From positions 558,001 through 622,000 of the forward strand of contig NZ_JAGXJN010000001.1 in assembly GCF_019091455.1 (NCBI RefSeq): DNA of 64,000 nt. The letters are read 5' to 3'. A program made the translations under genes and the position numbers. The DNA comes from Chitinophaga sp. GbtcB8 (GTDB lineage Bacteria; Bacteroidota; Bacteroidia; Chitinophagales; Chitinophagaceae). This document shows, piece after piece, positions 8,600 to 16,962 of this stretch; positions within the stretch are counted from its first letter, which is position 1; the number at the start of each line of letters is the position of its first letter. The notes under the pieces are model-generated. The model ran no database searches, was not told the DNA's origin, and saw only the letters and a list, made by a program, of their open reading frames with translations.

Positions 8600-8814
8600 A
8601 CTGGCTAAACCAGTGAAAAAATATTTTAAACCGCTTGTTGGTTTTATTTTTTTCATTAAGTTGCGCATCTCAAAATAATCTCCTCATTTTCATAACCTGC
8701 CACTCCAAAGAGTAAAACCATATCATTAAAAATATTTTATCACTTATAACCATTGGGTAAAATCACAGGACATTGTTAAATCCAATAATTATCAACCTTA
8801 AAAATTGAAGTTCT

Positions 8815-9489
8815 ATGAACCGAAGGCAACTAAACATGCTGGCCATGTATCAATCCGTATTATCTCACCTGGATCAGTTTCCCGCTACATGGAATCAGCT
8901 CGCCCCCGTCACCCCTATTGTAGACAACCTGCGCAAAACGGTAACAGATCTGCTGACCCAATCACAGCTGCAGGAGCAAAACCACACCGCCGGACATACC
9001 AAGAACAAGGATGCGCATTTTTATAAAATGCTGGAACATGCATACCAGTTAAGCCTTAAAATAAGGGCATACGCCAAGCTAACACAGAATAATGTGCTGC
9101 TGCATGATGTAAACCACTCTTACTCCGCTATGGAAGCAGGTGCAGAGCAGCTGGTATTGCAGCGTTGTGAAAGGATTGCACAACATGCCCGCGCTAAGCT
9201 GAGCGAGCTGACCGCTTACCAGGTAACAGAGGCAGACGTAACCATACTGGAACAATTACTCAAAGAGGCGCAGCCGCTTACATCCGCACGTAACGTAATT
9301 GCCGGCGCCCGTAAAACCGCCACCAGCAGCATCCCGGAATTAATTGCCTTTGCACGGCAGCAGCTGGATGTACTGGACGACCTGGTAGAAGGGCTGATAA
9401 CAGACCAGACCTTTACCAGTACTTACTTTAATTTAAGGCAGGTATATGACCGGGTAGGGCGGAGCGCACAAACTAAAACGCAAGGATAG
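8815..9489 (+). CDS. Uncharacterised helical protein
   Basis: The 224-residue product has no signal peptide and no membrane segment, and almost the whole chain is predicted alpha-helical. I do not recognise catalytic motifs. A charged mid-region (HTKNKDAHFYKMLEHAYQLSLKIRAYAKLTQNN) and long amphipathic helices suggest a bundle that may bind other proteins. The start ATG at 8815 is preceded by an AT-rich leader, and the base composition matches core genes, so it is very likely real. Similar orphan proteins seem common in Chitinophagaceae, but this is from memory. It stands alone, with an accessory region on both sides. Confidence 0.75.
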   Translation: MNRRQLNMLAMYQSVLSHLDQFPATWNQLAPVTPIVDNLRKTVTDLLTQSQLQEQNHTAGHTKNKDAHFYKMLEHAYQLSLKIRAYAKLTQNNVLLHDVNHSYSAMEAGAEQLVLQRCERIAQHARAKLSELTAYQVTEADVTILEQLLKEAQPLTSARNVIAGARKTATSSIPELIAFARQQLDVLDDLVEGLITDQTFTSTYFNLRQVYDRVGRSAQTKTQG

Positions 9490-9634
9490 TGGACAATTCA
9501 TAGTTGGGTTACAGTCTTCTGCAGATGATTCTGCAGGAGGCTGTGTTTTTCTGTTAATCCTTTTGGGCCTGCTATTGCTTTGCAAGATTGGGACTTATAA
9601 ATATTCTGGCTAACATTAATGGATGCTAAGCCGT

Positions 9635-9882
9635 TTATGCCAATGCAGGCTTTTTTATTTGCGGAGCTTCTGCTAATGCTTTCGTTAATACACTGCGCAC
9701 TATTCGGTTGATCTTTTGCTGTTCTTCTTTTTTTAAATGGCCAGGGTTGTGAAGGTGAAAGTAAAAAATGGAGGCAGGCCAGTGGCATTTCTCACAACCT
9801 CTGCACAGAATACATCGCCTAACAGGGAGAGTATTTCGTGCAGGGTTTGGAGAGAATGGGAGGATGTGGAATTGGATTGCAT
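9635..9882 (-). pseudogene. Small unknown gene broken by a one-base deletion in a homopolymer
   Basis: From ATG at 9882 one frame reads MQSNSTSSHSLQTLHEILSL and continues protein-like up to the run of six T (minus strand; A6 at 9763-9768 on +). After the run, another frame continues FYFHLHNPGHLKKEEQQKIN and ends in KKPALA and TAA at 9635. Adding one T to the run joins both parts into one 82-residue protein with ordinary composition. I do not recognise the family. It is either a frameshifted pseudogene or a homopolymer sequencing error. Sequence between 9490 and 9634 shows nothing clear. Confidence 0.5.
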
Positions 9883-9999
9883 GGTGGTGGGTGCTTGGTG
9901 GGTAATGGATAAAATTTAGAAATAATATTAAAACTCAGTATCTAAATCTTCTTATTAGGTTGTAAATCCTAACCAATATAAAGATACAACAAATATTTC

Positions 10000-10023
10000 A
10001 ATGTGGGCTAATTAACCCACATT
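10000..10023. promoter_or_regulatory. 24-bp near-perfect palindrome upstream of the XRE cassette (operator candidate)
   Basis: The arms AATGTGGG and CCCACATT surround CTAATTAA, itself almost self-complementary, giving a palindrome in which only one base pair fails. It ends 48 bases before the first XRE gene. XRE-type repressors commonly bind such dyads to control their own operon, so this is the likely operator. A second small dyad (TTAGG ... CCTAA) lies about 40 bases further upstream. Confidence 0.6.
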
Positions 10024-10071
10024 TTATTTATAAATTTCTTTGAATTTCAATTCGATAATATTTGTACCGCT

Positions 10072-10305
10072 ATGCTTAAAGAAGGTGATAAGAAATTACT
10101 GGTTAAATTAGGGGCACGGTTAAATGAACTGAGGACTGAAAAGGAGCTTAGCCTTCGGCAATTATCTTATATCTCTAACCTTGATTATAGTACTATCGGA
10201 AAAATTGAGAAGGGGCAGGTGAATATTACGTTTACTACGTTGGTTGAGCTGGCGAAGGCTTTGGAGGTGGAGTTGGTGGAGATTTTGAATTTTAGGATTG
10301 ATTAG
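10072..10305 (+). CDS. XRE-family helix-turn-helix regulator 1
   Basis: The 77-residue product is essentially one Cro/C1-type DNA-binding domain. LGARLNELRTEKELSLRQLS forms the first helices, SYISNLDYSTIGKIEKGQ the helix-turn-helix, and TLVELAKALEVELVEIL the closing helices. There is no effector domain. It is the first gene of a compact cassette with a second XRE gene (starts 15 bases after this stop) and a DUF6602-like gene. A palindromic site upstream suggests autoregulation. Its composition is visibly AT-rich compared with the flanking core genes, which points to horizontal acquisition. Confidence 0.9.
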   Translation: MLKEGDKKLLVKLGARLNELRTEKELSLRQLSYISNLDYSTIGKIEKGQVNITFTTLVELAKALEVELVEILNFRID

Positions 10306-10319
10306 TGAACTTCTTTCTA

Positions 10320-10550
10320 ATGGATAATACAAAAGAACATAGCTCCCTGGAAGATTTTGGCAAACATTTACAACAGCTGAGAACAGATCGGAGCTTAAGT
10401 TTACGGGAGTTAGCCACTATTGCCGATGTAGAGTATGCGTTAATACATAGGGTGGAGAAAGGAAACGTTAATCCGAAGTTAACGACCATACTGACTTTGG
10501 CGAAGGCGCTGGATGTACATCCGAAAGAGTTGTTTAAGTATATTACCTAG
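10320..10550 (+). CDS. XRE-family helix-turn-helix regulator 2
   Basis: This 76-residue protein is a paralogue of the gene before it: FGKHLQQLRTDRSLSLRELA, then a helix-turn-helix (TIADVEYALIHRVEKGNVNP) and LTLAKALDVHPKELF. The ATG at 10320 is preferred over the GTG at 10305, which overlaps the upstream stop. Two small XRE proteins in tandem suggest a pair that arose by duplication and may form heterodimers or bind neighbouring sites. They probably control the DUF6602-like gene that starts 40 bases downstream. Confidence 0.9.
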   Translation: MDNTKEHSSLEDFGKHLQQLRTDRSLSLRELATIADVEYALIHRVEKGNVNPKLTTILTLAKALDVHPKELFKYIT

Positions 10551-10589
10551 TCAATTAAAATAATTTCTATATCAACGCGACAAACAATT

Positions 10590-11408
10590 ATGTCAAGACA
10601 AAATATAAAGGATTTTCAAAAATCTATAACAAAAGAATTGAGTTTAATTAAGGATAGGGTTGAGTTTTTAATCGGAGAAGCCAATTGGGGAGATGTTGGG
10701 AGATATAAAGAGGCAATTTTAAGAAAAACTATTTCTCAATTTTTACCTTCAAATCTTAAAATCGGAACGGGCTTTGTCATCGGCAATTCAGACCGCCAAT
10801 TCGGACGTAACGGACAAATATCCAGTCAGCTTGACATAATAATTTACGAAGACAAATCCCCTGTGGTTTTTAGAGAGGGGGATTTTGTAATAATTACCGA
10901 GAGTGCTGTGAGAGCCGTAGTTGAAGTAAAAACAAAAGTTATCAATTATAGCGATCCGGAAAACAATGGGCAAGATAATGCACTTAACAAGATAATTGGA
11001 AAGATCAACCGCCTAAGAGATTTTGAGACATTTAATCCGATAGGAGGACACAGAAAAAAATTTGTGGGAGTCTTCTCTTACGAGTATGAACAGGATTTTT
11101 CAGTTGAAAGAGTTGATGAAGCATTAAAAATTTCTAATGGTCTTGTAAATCATATTTCACTTGGACCCAATAAATTTATTAGATATTGGGAAAATACCGA
11201 CGGACTGGCGGAGCAACCCCCCTATAGGGGACGGTGTTATATTCGGTATGATCTAATTGATTTATCCTTTTCTTATTTCATTTCAAACTTACTTCATATT
11301 GTTTCTGATGAAGACCCAGTCGAAAGATATTGGTTCTCATTTCCAATTGAAGGAACAAAAGAAATGCACAGAGCAGAACCAAGACCAATAATTGAACTAA
11401 GCAATTGA
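10590..11408 (+). CDS. DUF6602-like protein with PD-(D/E)XK nuclease-like signature
   Basis: The 272-residue protein has a helical N-terminal region (1-55) and then a central beta-rich domain: GTGFVIGN, SSQLDIIIYEDKSPVVF, and AVVEVKTKV. The pattern D82 ... E112-V-K114 fits the catalytic core of the PD-(D/E)XK nuclease superfamily, and the whole segment fits my memory of DUF6602. Nuclease activity is inferred, not shown. The third gene of an AT-rich cassette behind two XRE regulators, it has the layout of small restriction or defence modules with controller proteins. No methyltransferase is present. A toxin-like or nucleic-acid-sensing role is equally possible. Confidence 0.7.
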   Translation: MSRQNIKDFQKSITKELSLIKDRVEFLIGEANWGDVGRYKEAILRKTISQFLPSNLKIGTGFVIGNSDRQFGRNGQISSQLDIIIYEDKSPVVFREGDFVIITESAVRAVVEVKTKVINYSDPENNGQDNALNKIIGKINRLRDFETFNPIGGHRKKFVGVFSYEYEQDFSVERVDEALKISNGLVNHISLGPNKFIRYWENTDGLAEQPPYRGRCYIRYDLIDLSFSYFISNLLHIVSDEDPVERYWFSFPIEGTKEMHRAEPRPIIELSN

Positions 11409-11524
11409 ATGATTTTTTCTATGTAATGGAATAAATTTGAGTATACACATTTGTCTTTAGCAAGACAAAGCTATTAACCATCATCAAGCTTTTATTATTT
11501 TCACACTCCATCAAACCCACACCC

Positions 11525-11935
11525 ATGCACACCACCAACTACATCAACACCTTCATAGAAATCGCCGACGACTCCCCCACCGCCACCGCCGAAATCCCTC
11601 CCTTAAAAGGTGATAACAAAACCGCCGCCAACATCCAGTTTGAAATGATCATCGATCATCCCTACAAATACACTTCTGACGATGTACTCTTCAACGTCTA
11701 CGCTGTAAAAAACAACATCCGAAAAAGTGATCTCAAAGAGGAAAGAGAAAAATTCTTCTCCAAAGGCCAGGCCTGTATGCGTGCATCTGCACTCACCAAA
11801 CGTTACGGTTGGGGTGTACATGCCAATGAAGAAGGCAAGATAGCCCTCTATGGCGTAGATTCAGATGAATATAAAAAGTTCATAAAAGACAAAAAGCTGC
11901 AGCATGTAAAAGCCATGCGTTCAAAGAAAGCGTAA
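11525..11935 (+). CDS. DUF6157 family protein
   Basis: The 136-residue product begins MHTTNYINTFIEIADDSPTA and contains DHPYKYTSDDVLFNVYA, RASALTKRYGWGVHANEEGK and a basic C terminus. I recognise this pattern as the DUF6157 family, small cytoplasmic proteins of unknown function. There is no signal peptide or membrane segment. Its codon use returns to the style of the core genome, so it appears to lie outside the AT-rich cassette ending at 11408. The next gene follows after 24 bases on the same strand and may share its transcript. Confidence 0.85.
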   Translation: MHTTNYINTFIEIADDSPTATAEIPPLKGDNKTAANIQFEMIIDHPYKYTSDDVLFNVYAVKNNIRKSDLKEEREKFFSKGQACMRASALTKRYGWGVHANEEGKIALYGVDSDEYKKFIKDKKLQHVKAMRSKKA

Positions 11936-11959
11936 TAAACAACTCATCCCTTACCTTAA

Positions 11960-12544
11960 ATGAAAAAAAGAGACCGTAGTATCCTCGTAATAATAGTTGG
12001 CGTAATAGCCATGTACCAATTTATAAAACAAACAGATCATTGGACAATACTGGATGTGTTTATTGACATCATTCTAGGCATAGTAGTACTCGCCGTGTTC
12101 ACATGGGCTATTTATAAAGATCTGAAAGAAAATAAGCAGAACACCTTTAAGAGCATCCGCACGCCCGGCATTTTTATAATTAGCTTTATTATTACAGGAA
12201 CAATATTATCTCTCAGGGATAGCAGCTCTGTTATACTGACAGCAGACAGCAAAGACGATCTCAGCGGCGCATCTATCGACTTTAGGAAAGATGGTACCTA
12301 TAAATTGAGTAGTTATTCCATCTTTGGCGCTGACTTCTTCCGTGGACACTACACCATAAATGACAGTATCATTACCCTTGATAGATCTGAGATAGACGGT
12401 GTTATCAAAAGCAATAGGCTGGCTATCAGAACCGGCGATTCTGAACACGATGAAAAAAAAGAGATCTATCAATTAGATGTCGAAAGCAATGTTCTGACAA
12501 ATGCTTCCGTATTTTTCATAAATAACAAACAGGCATCCAGGTAA
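11960..12544 (+). CDS. Membrane protein of unknown function with C-terminal soluble domain
   Basis: Three hydrophobic segments lie in the first 95 residues (about 7-22, 31-52 and 70-85), with a basic loop between the second and third (KDLKENKQNTFKSIR). The remaining 100 residues form a soluble, beta-rich domain with the pattern DLSGASIDFRKDGTYKLSSY ... RGHYTINDSIITLD. This resembles the small lipocalin-like modules that report how a structure or value is displayed, but I cannot name the family. It follows the DUF6157 gene by 24 bases and converges on the serine hydrolase gene. Confidence 0.75.
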   Translation: MKKRDRSILVIIVGVIAMYQFIKQTDHWTILDVFIDIILGIVVLAVFTWAIYKDLKENKQNTFKSIRTPGIFIISFIITGTILSLRDSSSVILTADSKDDLSGASIDFRKDGTYKLSSYSIFGADFFRGHYTINDSIITLDRSEIDGVIKSNRLAIRTGDSEHDEKKEIYQLDVESNVLTNASVFFINNKQASR

Positions 12545-12553
12545 GTTAAAATA

Positions 12554-13876
12554 CTACTCCACCTTCACCGCCCTCCCCATCCTACCATCATTATTTATCA
12601 CCATCTCCAACACATGTCCTTTCTCATCCACTTCAAAATCCACCCTGAAATCATCTTCTCCCTTCAAATAAAAATGTTGCTCATCCAGCGCCAGCAATAC
12701 AGACCGCGGACCTCTTTCCGGGTAAGCAGCCAGCTCCCTGTTCTCCAGCTTTACCGTTATCTTCAAATTCTTCTCCTTCAGATTATAAGCACCCTCATAC
12801 CGCTTCAAAACAGCTTCACTCAGCTTCACCGGTGTTCGCTTTACCGGTAGCGTATAAGGCTGATGATATAACACAGCCAGTATCTTACGTGTAATAGGAT
12901 CCCGTGCAAGCGTTTCCGTATTGCTTAGTAAAATAATACACACGTCATCCGCCACAATCCTGGCAAAGTTGCTGCGGAAGCCCCAGATGCCGCCGCTGTG
13001 CGATACCATCTTTTGCCCATACACAGAATCTATGATCCAGCCGTAACCATAATTATTTTTAAACGGCGTGTAAGCGCGTTCCAGTAATCCATTCCTGATA
13101 AAGGTGTGATGCTGCAATGCTTCATGCCATTTGTACATATCGGTAACCGTAGAATAAACAGCACCGGCAGCGAAACATACCGATGAATCAATTATGCGCG
13201 CAGCAGTGGAATCTGGTGCGTAGCCAATAGCCTTCTCCGCTTTTTGTAAATGCGTAAAATCAAAACCGCTATGGTCCATCTGCAAAGGCGTAAAAATATA
13301 TTTCCGTATAGCCTGTTCATAAGTAAGCCCGGTAACCTTTGGTACAATGTATCCCAGCAAAGAGTAAGCGGAGTTACTGTAGCTCCAACCGGTACCGGGT
13401 GAAAAGTCAAACGGTTTGTCTTTAAACAACGACAGCATGGTTGCTTCGCTGGCAGGTTTATCGCCCGCTGAATCCAGGAAATTACCACCGGTATAATCCG
13501 GGATGCCGGAGGTATGGGTCAATAAATTCTCAATGGTAATGCTATCAGCTTTGGGAAAAACCGGGTAAAACTTACTGAGCTTGTCTTGTAATGAAAGCAG
13601 CTTCTGCTCCACCAGTTTTAAGATCAGGGACGATGTAAATGTTTTGGTAACAGATGCTATCTGGAAAACAGTATTCGTATCGTTCAGCTGATGGGAGGCC
13701 AGGTTGCTATAACCATATCCCTTCTCCAATAGGATACGGTTGTCATGTGCCACCAGTACTGTGCCGTTAAAATTATACGCACGCAATAAAGTATCCAGCT
13801 GCTGCTGAATATTTTGGGCCAAACAAACAGACGAACATACACAGACAAATAAAACCAGGAAAAGCGGCCGGAGCAT
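12554..13876 (-). CDS. Secreted serine hydrolase of the beta-lactamase/PBP-like family
   Basis: The fold is that of class C beta-lactamases and penicillin-binding protein-like esterases. Motifs: SVTK (nucleophile Ser about residue 75), YSN in GWSYSNSAYSLLGYIV, and HSGG in MVSHSGGIWGF. The start at 13876 is preferred over an ATG 12 codons upstream because it directly begins a clean signal peptide (MLRPLFLVLFVCVCSSVCLAQ). The C-terminal 100 residues form a beta-rich domain typical of such proteins. It probably cleaves D-amino acid peptides, esters or cell-wall fragments in the periplasm; the substrate is unknown. It is divergent from the acyltransferase gene. Confidence 0.9.
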   Translation of the reverse strand: MLRPLFLVLFVCVCSSVCLAQNIQQQLDTLLRAYNFNGTVLVAHDNRILLEKGYGYSNLASHQLNDTNTVFQIASVTKTFTSSLILKLVEQKLLSLQDKLSKFYPVFPKADSITIENLLTHTSGIPDYTGGNFLDSAGDKPASEATMLSLFKDKPFDFSPGTGWSYSNSAYSLLGYIVPKVTGLTYEQAIRKYIFTPLQMDHSGFDFTHLQKAEKAIGYAPDSTAARIIDSSVCFAAGAVYSTVTDMYKWHEALQHHTFIRNGLLERAYTPFKNNYGYGWIIDSVYGQKMVSHSGGIWGFRSNFARIVADDVCIILLSNTETLARDPITRKILAVLYHQPYTLPVKRTPVKLSEAVLKRYEGAYNLKEKNLKITVKLENRELAAYPERGPRSVLLALDEQHFYLKGEDDFRVDFEVDEKGHVLEMVINNDGRMGRAVKVE

Positions 13877-14008
13877 ACAGATATTTTCATCAAGATTACT
13901 ATCTCTGCACACGCACTTTTTTGAAATGTGATGAAACCATTTAAATATGGTGTAAACCGGCAGGAATTAATTCCGCACAAAAGCCGTATCTTATCAAAAA
14001 TCGTCAGC

Positions 14009-15187
14009 ATGCCCAATCCGCCATTCCGCACGCTGTGGATAGATTACCTGCGCTCTTTTATTACCGCGCTGGTAGTTGCACATCATGCATCCCTTGCCTA
14101 TACTACATTTGCCAGCTTTAATAAAGTAGCGTACATCCTTTCCACTAATCCTATTGTAGATACCCATCGCTGGATAGGACTGGATATCTTTGAAAACTTT
14201 AACGATGTGTTTTTTATGTCGTTAATGTTTTTTATCAGCGGGTTATTTGTATTAACCAGTCTTAATAAAAAAGGTGTAGGGGCTTTTATACGGGACCGGT
14301 TTTACCGTTTGTTCATCCCCTTTGCCATAGGCGTTACCCTGCTAATGTTAATTGCCTATTACCCCGCTTATTATGTAGCGCATGGGCAGCACGATCTTAA
14401 AGCCTACGTAGTAGATTATTTTACTACCGAAGGTTGGCCCGTAGGGCCGCCCTGGTTTATATGGCAGCTGTTTTTCTTCAATGTAGTAATAGCGCTGCTC
14501 TTCCCTTTTCTTAAGAATGGCTTGTATAAATTAAGCAACAAACTGGCTTCCTTAAAAAATAAAGCAGGCATATTATTCCTCACCTGGTTATTAATAACCT
14601 GGATCTTGTACGTACCACTAACATTGTTATTTGGCCCATACAGCTGGACGGGCTTCGGTCCTTTTGATTTCCAGAAAAGCCGTGTGCTGCTGTATGGCGG
14701 TTATTTTGTATTCGGCGCCCTTGTTGGAAATGCGGGATTGGATAACGGCATTTTTGCAGGCAATACTTCCCTCGTTAAAAAATGGCCCTTGTGGATGGTA
14801 CTATGCCTGTTAACGTATGTGATGCTAACCATTATACCGCCGCATTTGCGTAGTATGGTAGCCGCGCATACTTTACCGGAACTCCCTGCATGGCTTATTT
14901 ATTTCACCGTGTATGTTGCATCCTGCACCTTAAGCTGCATAACATTTCTTACCACTTTTAAAGCATGTATCCATCGCTCCCGCAGCTGGTGGAATTCACT
15001 TTCCGCCAACGCATATGGCATTTACCTGGTGCATTATATTCTTATAGTATGGTGCCAGTACTTTTTATTAAGCAGCCAGCTACCGGCATTCATCAAGTTT
15101 GTGATCACTTTCGGGGTAGCGCTTTCAGGCAGCTGGCTGCTGGTGTCTTTACTGCGTAAGCAATCGCTGATCAAAAAGTACTTGTAG
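14009..15187 (+). CDS. Acyltransferase 3 family membrane protein
   Basis: About ten membrane helices are visible, in the arrangement of acyltransferase-3 (OafA/NodX-like) proteins that move acetyl or other acyl groups onto sugars or other exported molecules. The first helix carries the family's key histidine in LRSFITALVVAHHASLAY. The start ATG at 14009 lies just before the first conserved segment; an upstream ATG at 13928 would add a 27-residue tail with no clear role. The 3' end overlaps the convergent oxidoreductase gene by 39 bases. Confidence 0.87.
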   Translation: MPNPPFRTLWIDYLRSFITALVVAHHASLAYTTFASFNKVAYILSTNPIVDTHRWIGLDIFENFNDVFFMSLMFFISGLFVLTSLNKKGVGAFIRDRFYRLFIPFAIGVTLLMLIAYYPAYYVAHGQHDLKAYVVDYFTTEGWPVGPPWFIWQLFFFNVVIALLFPFLKNGLYKLSNKLASLKNKAGILFLTWLLITWILYVPLTLLFGPYSWTGFGPFDFQKSRVLLYGGYFVFGALVGNAGLDNGIFAGNTSLVKKWPLWMVLCLLTYVMLTIIPPHLRSMVAAHTLPELPAWLIYFTVYVASCTLSCITFLTTFKACIHRSRSWWNSLSANAYGIYLVHYILIVWCQYFLLSSQLPAFIKFVITFGVALSGSWLLVSLLRKQSLIKKYL

Positions 15188-16279
15188 CACCTGCCGGGTA
15201 TGCATAATGCTGGCGCTGGGTTTTATCATGCCTGCATGAAAGGTTATGGTATTTTCTCCGCGCTGTATACGCAATGGCCAGTCGGGGTTTGATAAGGCTG
15301 CCTTGCCTAAAGCCAGCAGATCGGCATGCCCTTCTTCCAGCACTTTATTGGCCCGCGCAGGTTCGTGTAATCCGCCATTGGCAATTACCGGTACCTGCAC
15401 TATCTGTTTGGCCAGGCTGGTAAATGAGCTGCCATCAGCATACATACAATCCCGCTCCCAGTTACCGCTTTCCGCAGCAATGTGCACGTAATCCGGTTTT
15501 ACTTTTGCAACCTCCTGCAGGAGCGCGCTTGCTGTAACTGCACCTTCCGGCCAGCGGTAGCGTAAGTTATTCACCTTCCCTTCCGATAAACGTAACCCGA
15601 TAATAAACCCTGCCGGTACCACGGCTTTTATTTCAGCTATAATTTCCCTTATTAAACGAAAACGGTTCGTGATGCTGCCGCCATAATCATCCTGCCGCAG
15701 GTTGGTATAATCAGTAATAAACTGGTCCAGCAAATAACCATTGGCTGCATGTATTTCCACGCCGTTAAAACCAGCTGCCAATGCCTGTTGTGCGGCTAGT
15801 ATAAAACCTTGTTTTACGGTAACAAGATCTTCCAGCGTCATGGCATGGGGGAAATTAAAAGGCCCATCCCCACCGCCATACTCCGGCATACGCAGGCCTA
15901 AGGGTTGTACTGCAGATGGCGCCCAGGTATGGGAAAGATGTTGGGATAAAGCACCCGCATGCATCAGCTGCGCGATGATTAATGCGCCCTGCTGTTTTAC
16001 TTTATGGGTGATGGCCTGCCAGCCTTGTACCTGCTGTGGTGTTACTATGCCCGATTGTAAAGGATATCCCTGGCTGGCAATGGTATCGGTATAAATGCCT
16101 TCAGTAATGATCATTCCAAAACCGCCTGTTGCAAATGCTTCGTAATAATCCTCCATCACTGGTGTTGGTACACCCGCTGCCGTAGCGCTTACGCGCGACA
16201 TAGGCGCTACTACCAGGCGGTTACGTAATACATGCTGCTGTAAAGCATAAGGGTCAAATATTTTGTGTGTATGCATCAT
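15149..16279 (-). CDS. Old Yellow Enzyme family NADH:flavin oxidoreductase (alkene reductase)
   Basis: This FMN-dependent TIM-barrel enzyme reduces activated C=C bonds of enals, enones or quinone-like compounds. Motifs: NRLVVAPMSR at the N terminus, IAQLMHAGALSQ, the long NGVEIHAANGYLLDQFITDYTN loop carrying the substrate-binding His and Asn, DDYGGSITNRFRL, and VIANGGL plus LALGKAALSNPDWPLR for phosphate binding. The length of 376 is usual. A Crp/Fnr-like regulator gene lies 80 bases upstream in the same direction and may control it. The last 39 bases overlap the end of the acyltransferase gene on the other strand. Confidence 0.95.
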   Translation of the reverse strand: MMHTHKIFDPYALQQHVLRNRLVVAPMSRVSATAAGVPTPVMEDYYEAFATGGFGMIITEGIYTDTIASQGYPLQSGIVTPQQVQGWQAITHKVKQQGALIIAQLMHAGALSQHLSHTWAPSAVQPLGLRMPEYGGGDGPFNFPHAMTLEDLVTVKQGFILAAQQALAAGFNGVEIHAANGYLLDQFITDYTNLRQDDYGGSITNRFRLIREIIAEIKAVVPAGFIIGLRLSEGKVNNLRYRWPEGAVTASALLQEVAKVKPDYVHIAAESGNWERDCMYADGSSFTSLAKQIVQVPVIANGGLHEPARANKVLEEGHADLLALGKAALSNPDWPLRIQRGENTITFHAGMIKPSASIMHTRQVLQVLFDQRLLTQ

Positions 16280-16359
16280 CTATGATTTATGCATACAAAG
16301 TTGAGGTACAGGAGGGTCAACAGCCGTTAAAGTAATTTAATAAATGGCGTTAAACTATT

Positions 16360-16950
16360 TTAATGCCGGTGCCCCAGCTTAGCCCGTATCTGGCTTAAAA
16401 ATACCGGTGTAATGCCCAGGTAAGAGGCAATATATTTTTGGGGCACACGCTGCAGCAGGTCAGGGTATTGGTTAAGGAGCTCCAGATAACGCTGCTCCCC
16501 ATTCATGCTAATGTTATGCAGTATGCGGCGGTTCTGCGCCAGGTAAGCATGCTGGTGCAATATGCGAAAAAATCGTTCCATGGCAGGCGCCGCGCTGTAT
16601 AAATGTTCCAGCGAGGGTTTGTCTATTTGCAGCACCGTTACCGGCGTTAATGCCTCAATGTGTACCAATGCCGGTGTTTGATGTAAAAAACTTTCCAGGT
16701 CCGTGATCCACCAGTCTTCCTTGGCAAAGTGTAAGGTGTGTTCATCTCCCTTATCATCTACATAAAAAGAACGTAAACAACCTTCCAGCACAAAACTATC
16801 ATACTTACACACATCGCCTGCCTGTAATAAATACTGCCTGCGCAGTAGCTGTTTTTCCTGAAACAAAGAGAGGAGCAACTGCTGCTCCTCTCCTGTTAGT
16901 AAAACAAATTTCTGAATATGCTGAATAATCGGATGTTGATGCAGCTCCAT
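16360..16950 (-). CDS. Crp/Fnr-family transcription regulator
   Basis: The 196-residue protein has an N-terminal cyclic-nucleotide-binding-like beta barrel (about 10-120; LLQAGDVCKYDSFVLEGCLR and EDWWITDLESFL) and a short C-terminal winged helix (YIASYLGITPVFLSQIRAKLG). This is the Bacteroidota type of Crp-like regulator, without the Fe-S cysteines of Fnr. Such factors often sit beside an oxidoreductase they regulate. Here the Old Yellow Enzyme gene follows by 80 bases, which fits. The ligand is unknown. Confidence 0.9.
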   Translation of the reverse strand: MELHQHPIIQHIQKFVLLTGEEQQLLLSLFQEKQLLRRQYLLQAGDVCKYDSFVLEGCLRSFYVDDKGDEHTLHFAKEDWWITDLESFLHQTPALVHIEALTPVTVLQIDKPSLEHLYSAAPAMERFFRILHQHAYLAQNRRILHNISMNGEQRYLELLNQYPDLLQRVPQKYIASYLGITPVFLSQIRAKLGHRH

Positions 16951-16962
16951 ACTGCAATATTA

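Noticed and set aside
9498..9788. A 96-codon frame on the minus strand
   Set aside because: The other two minus-strand frames together give a more protein-like product with one homopolymer correction, so this frame is probably a shadow.
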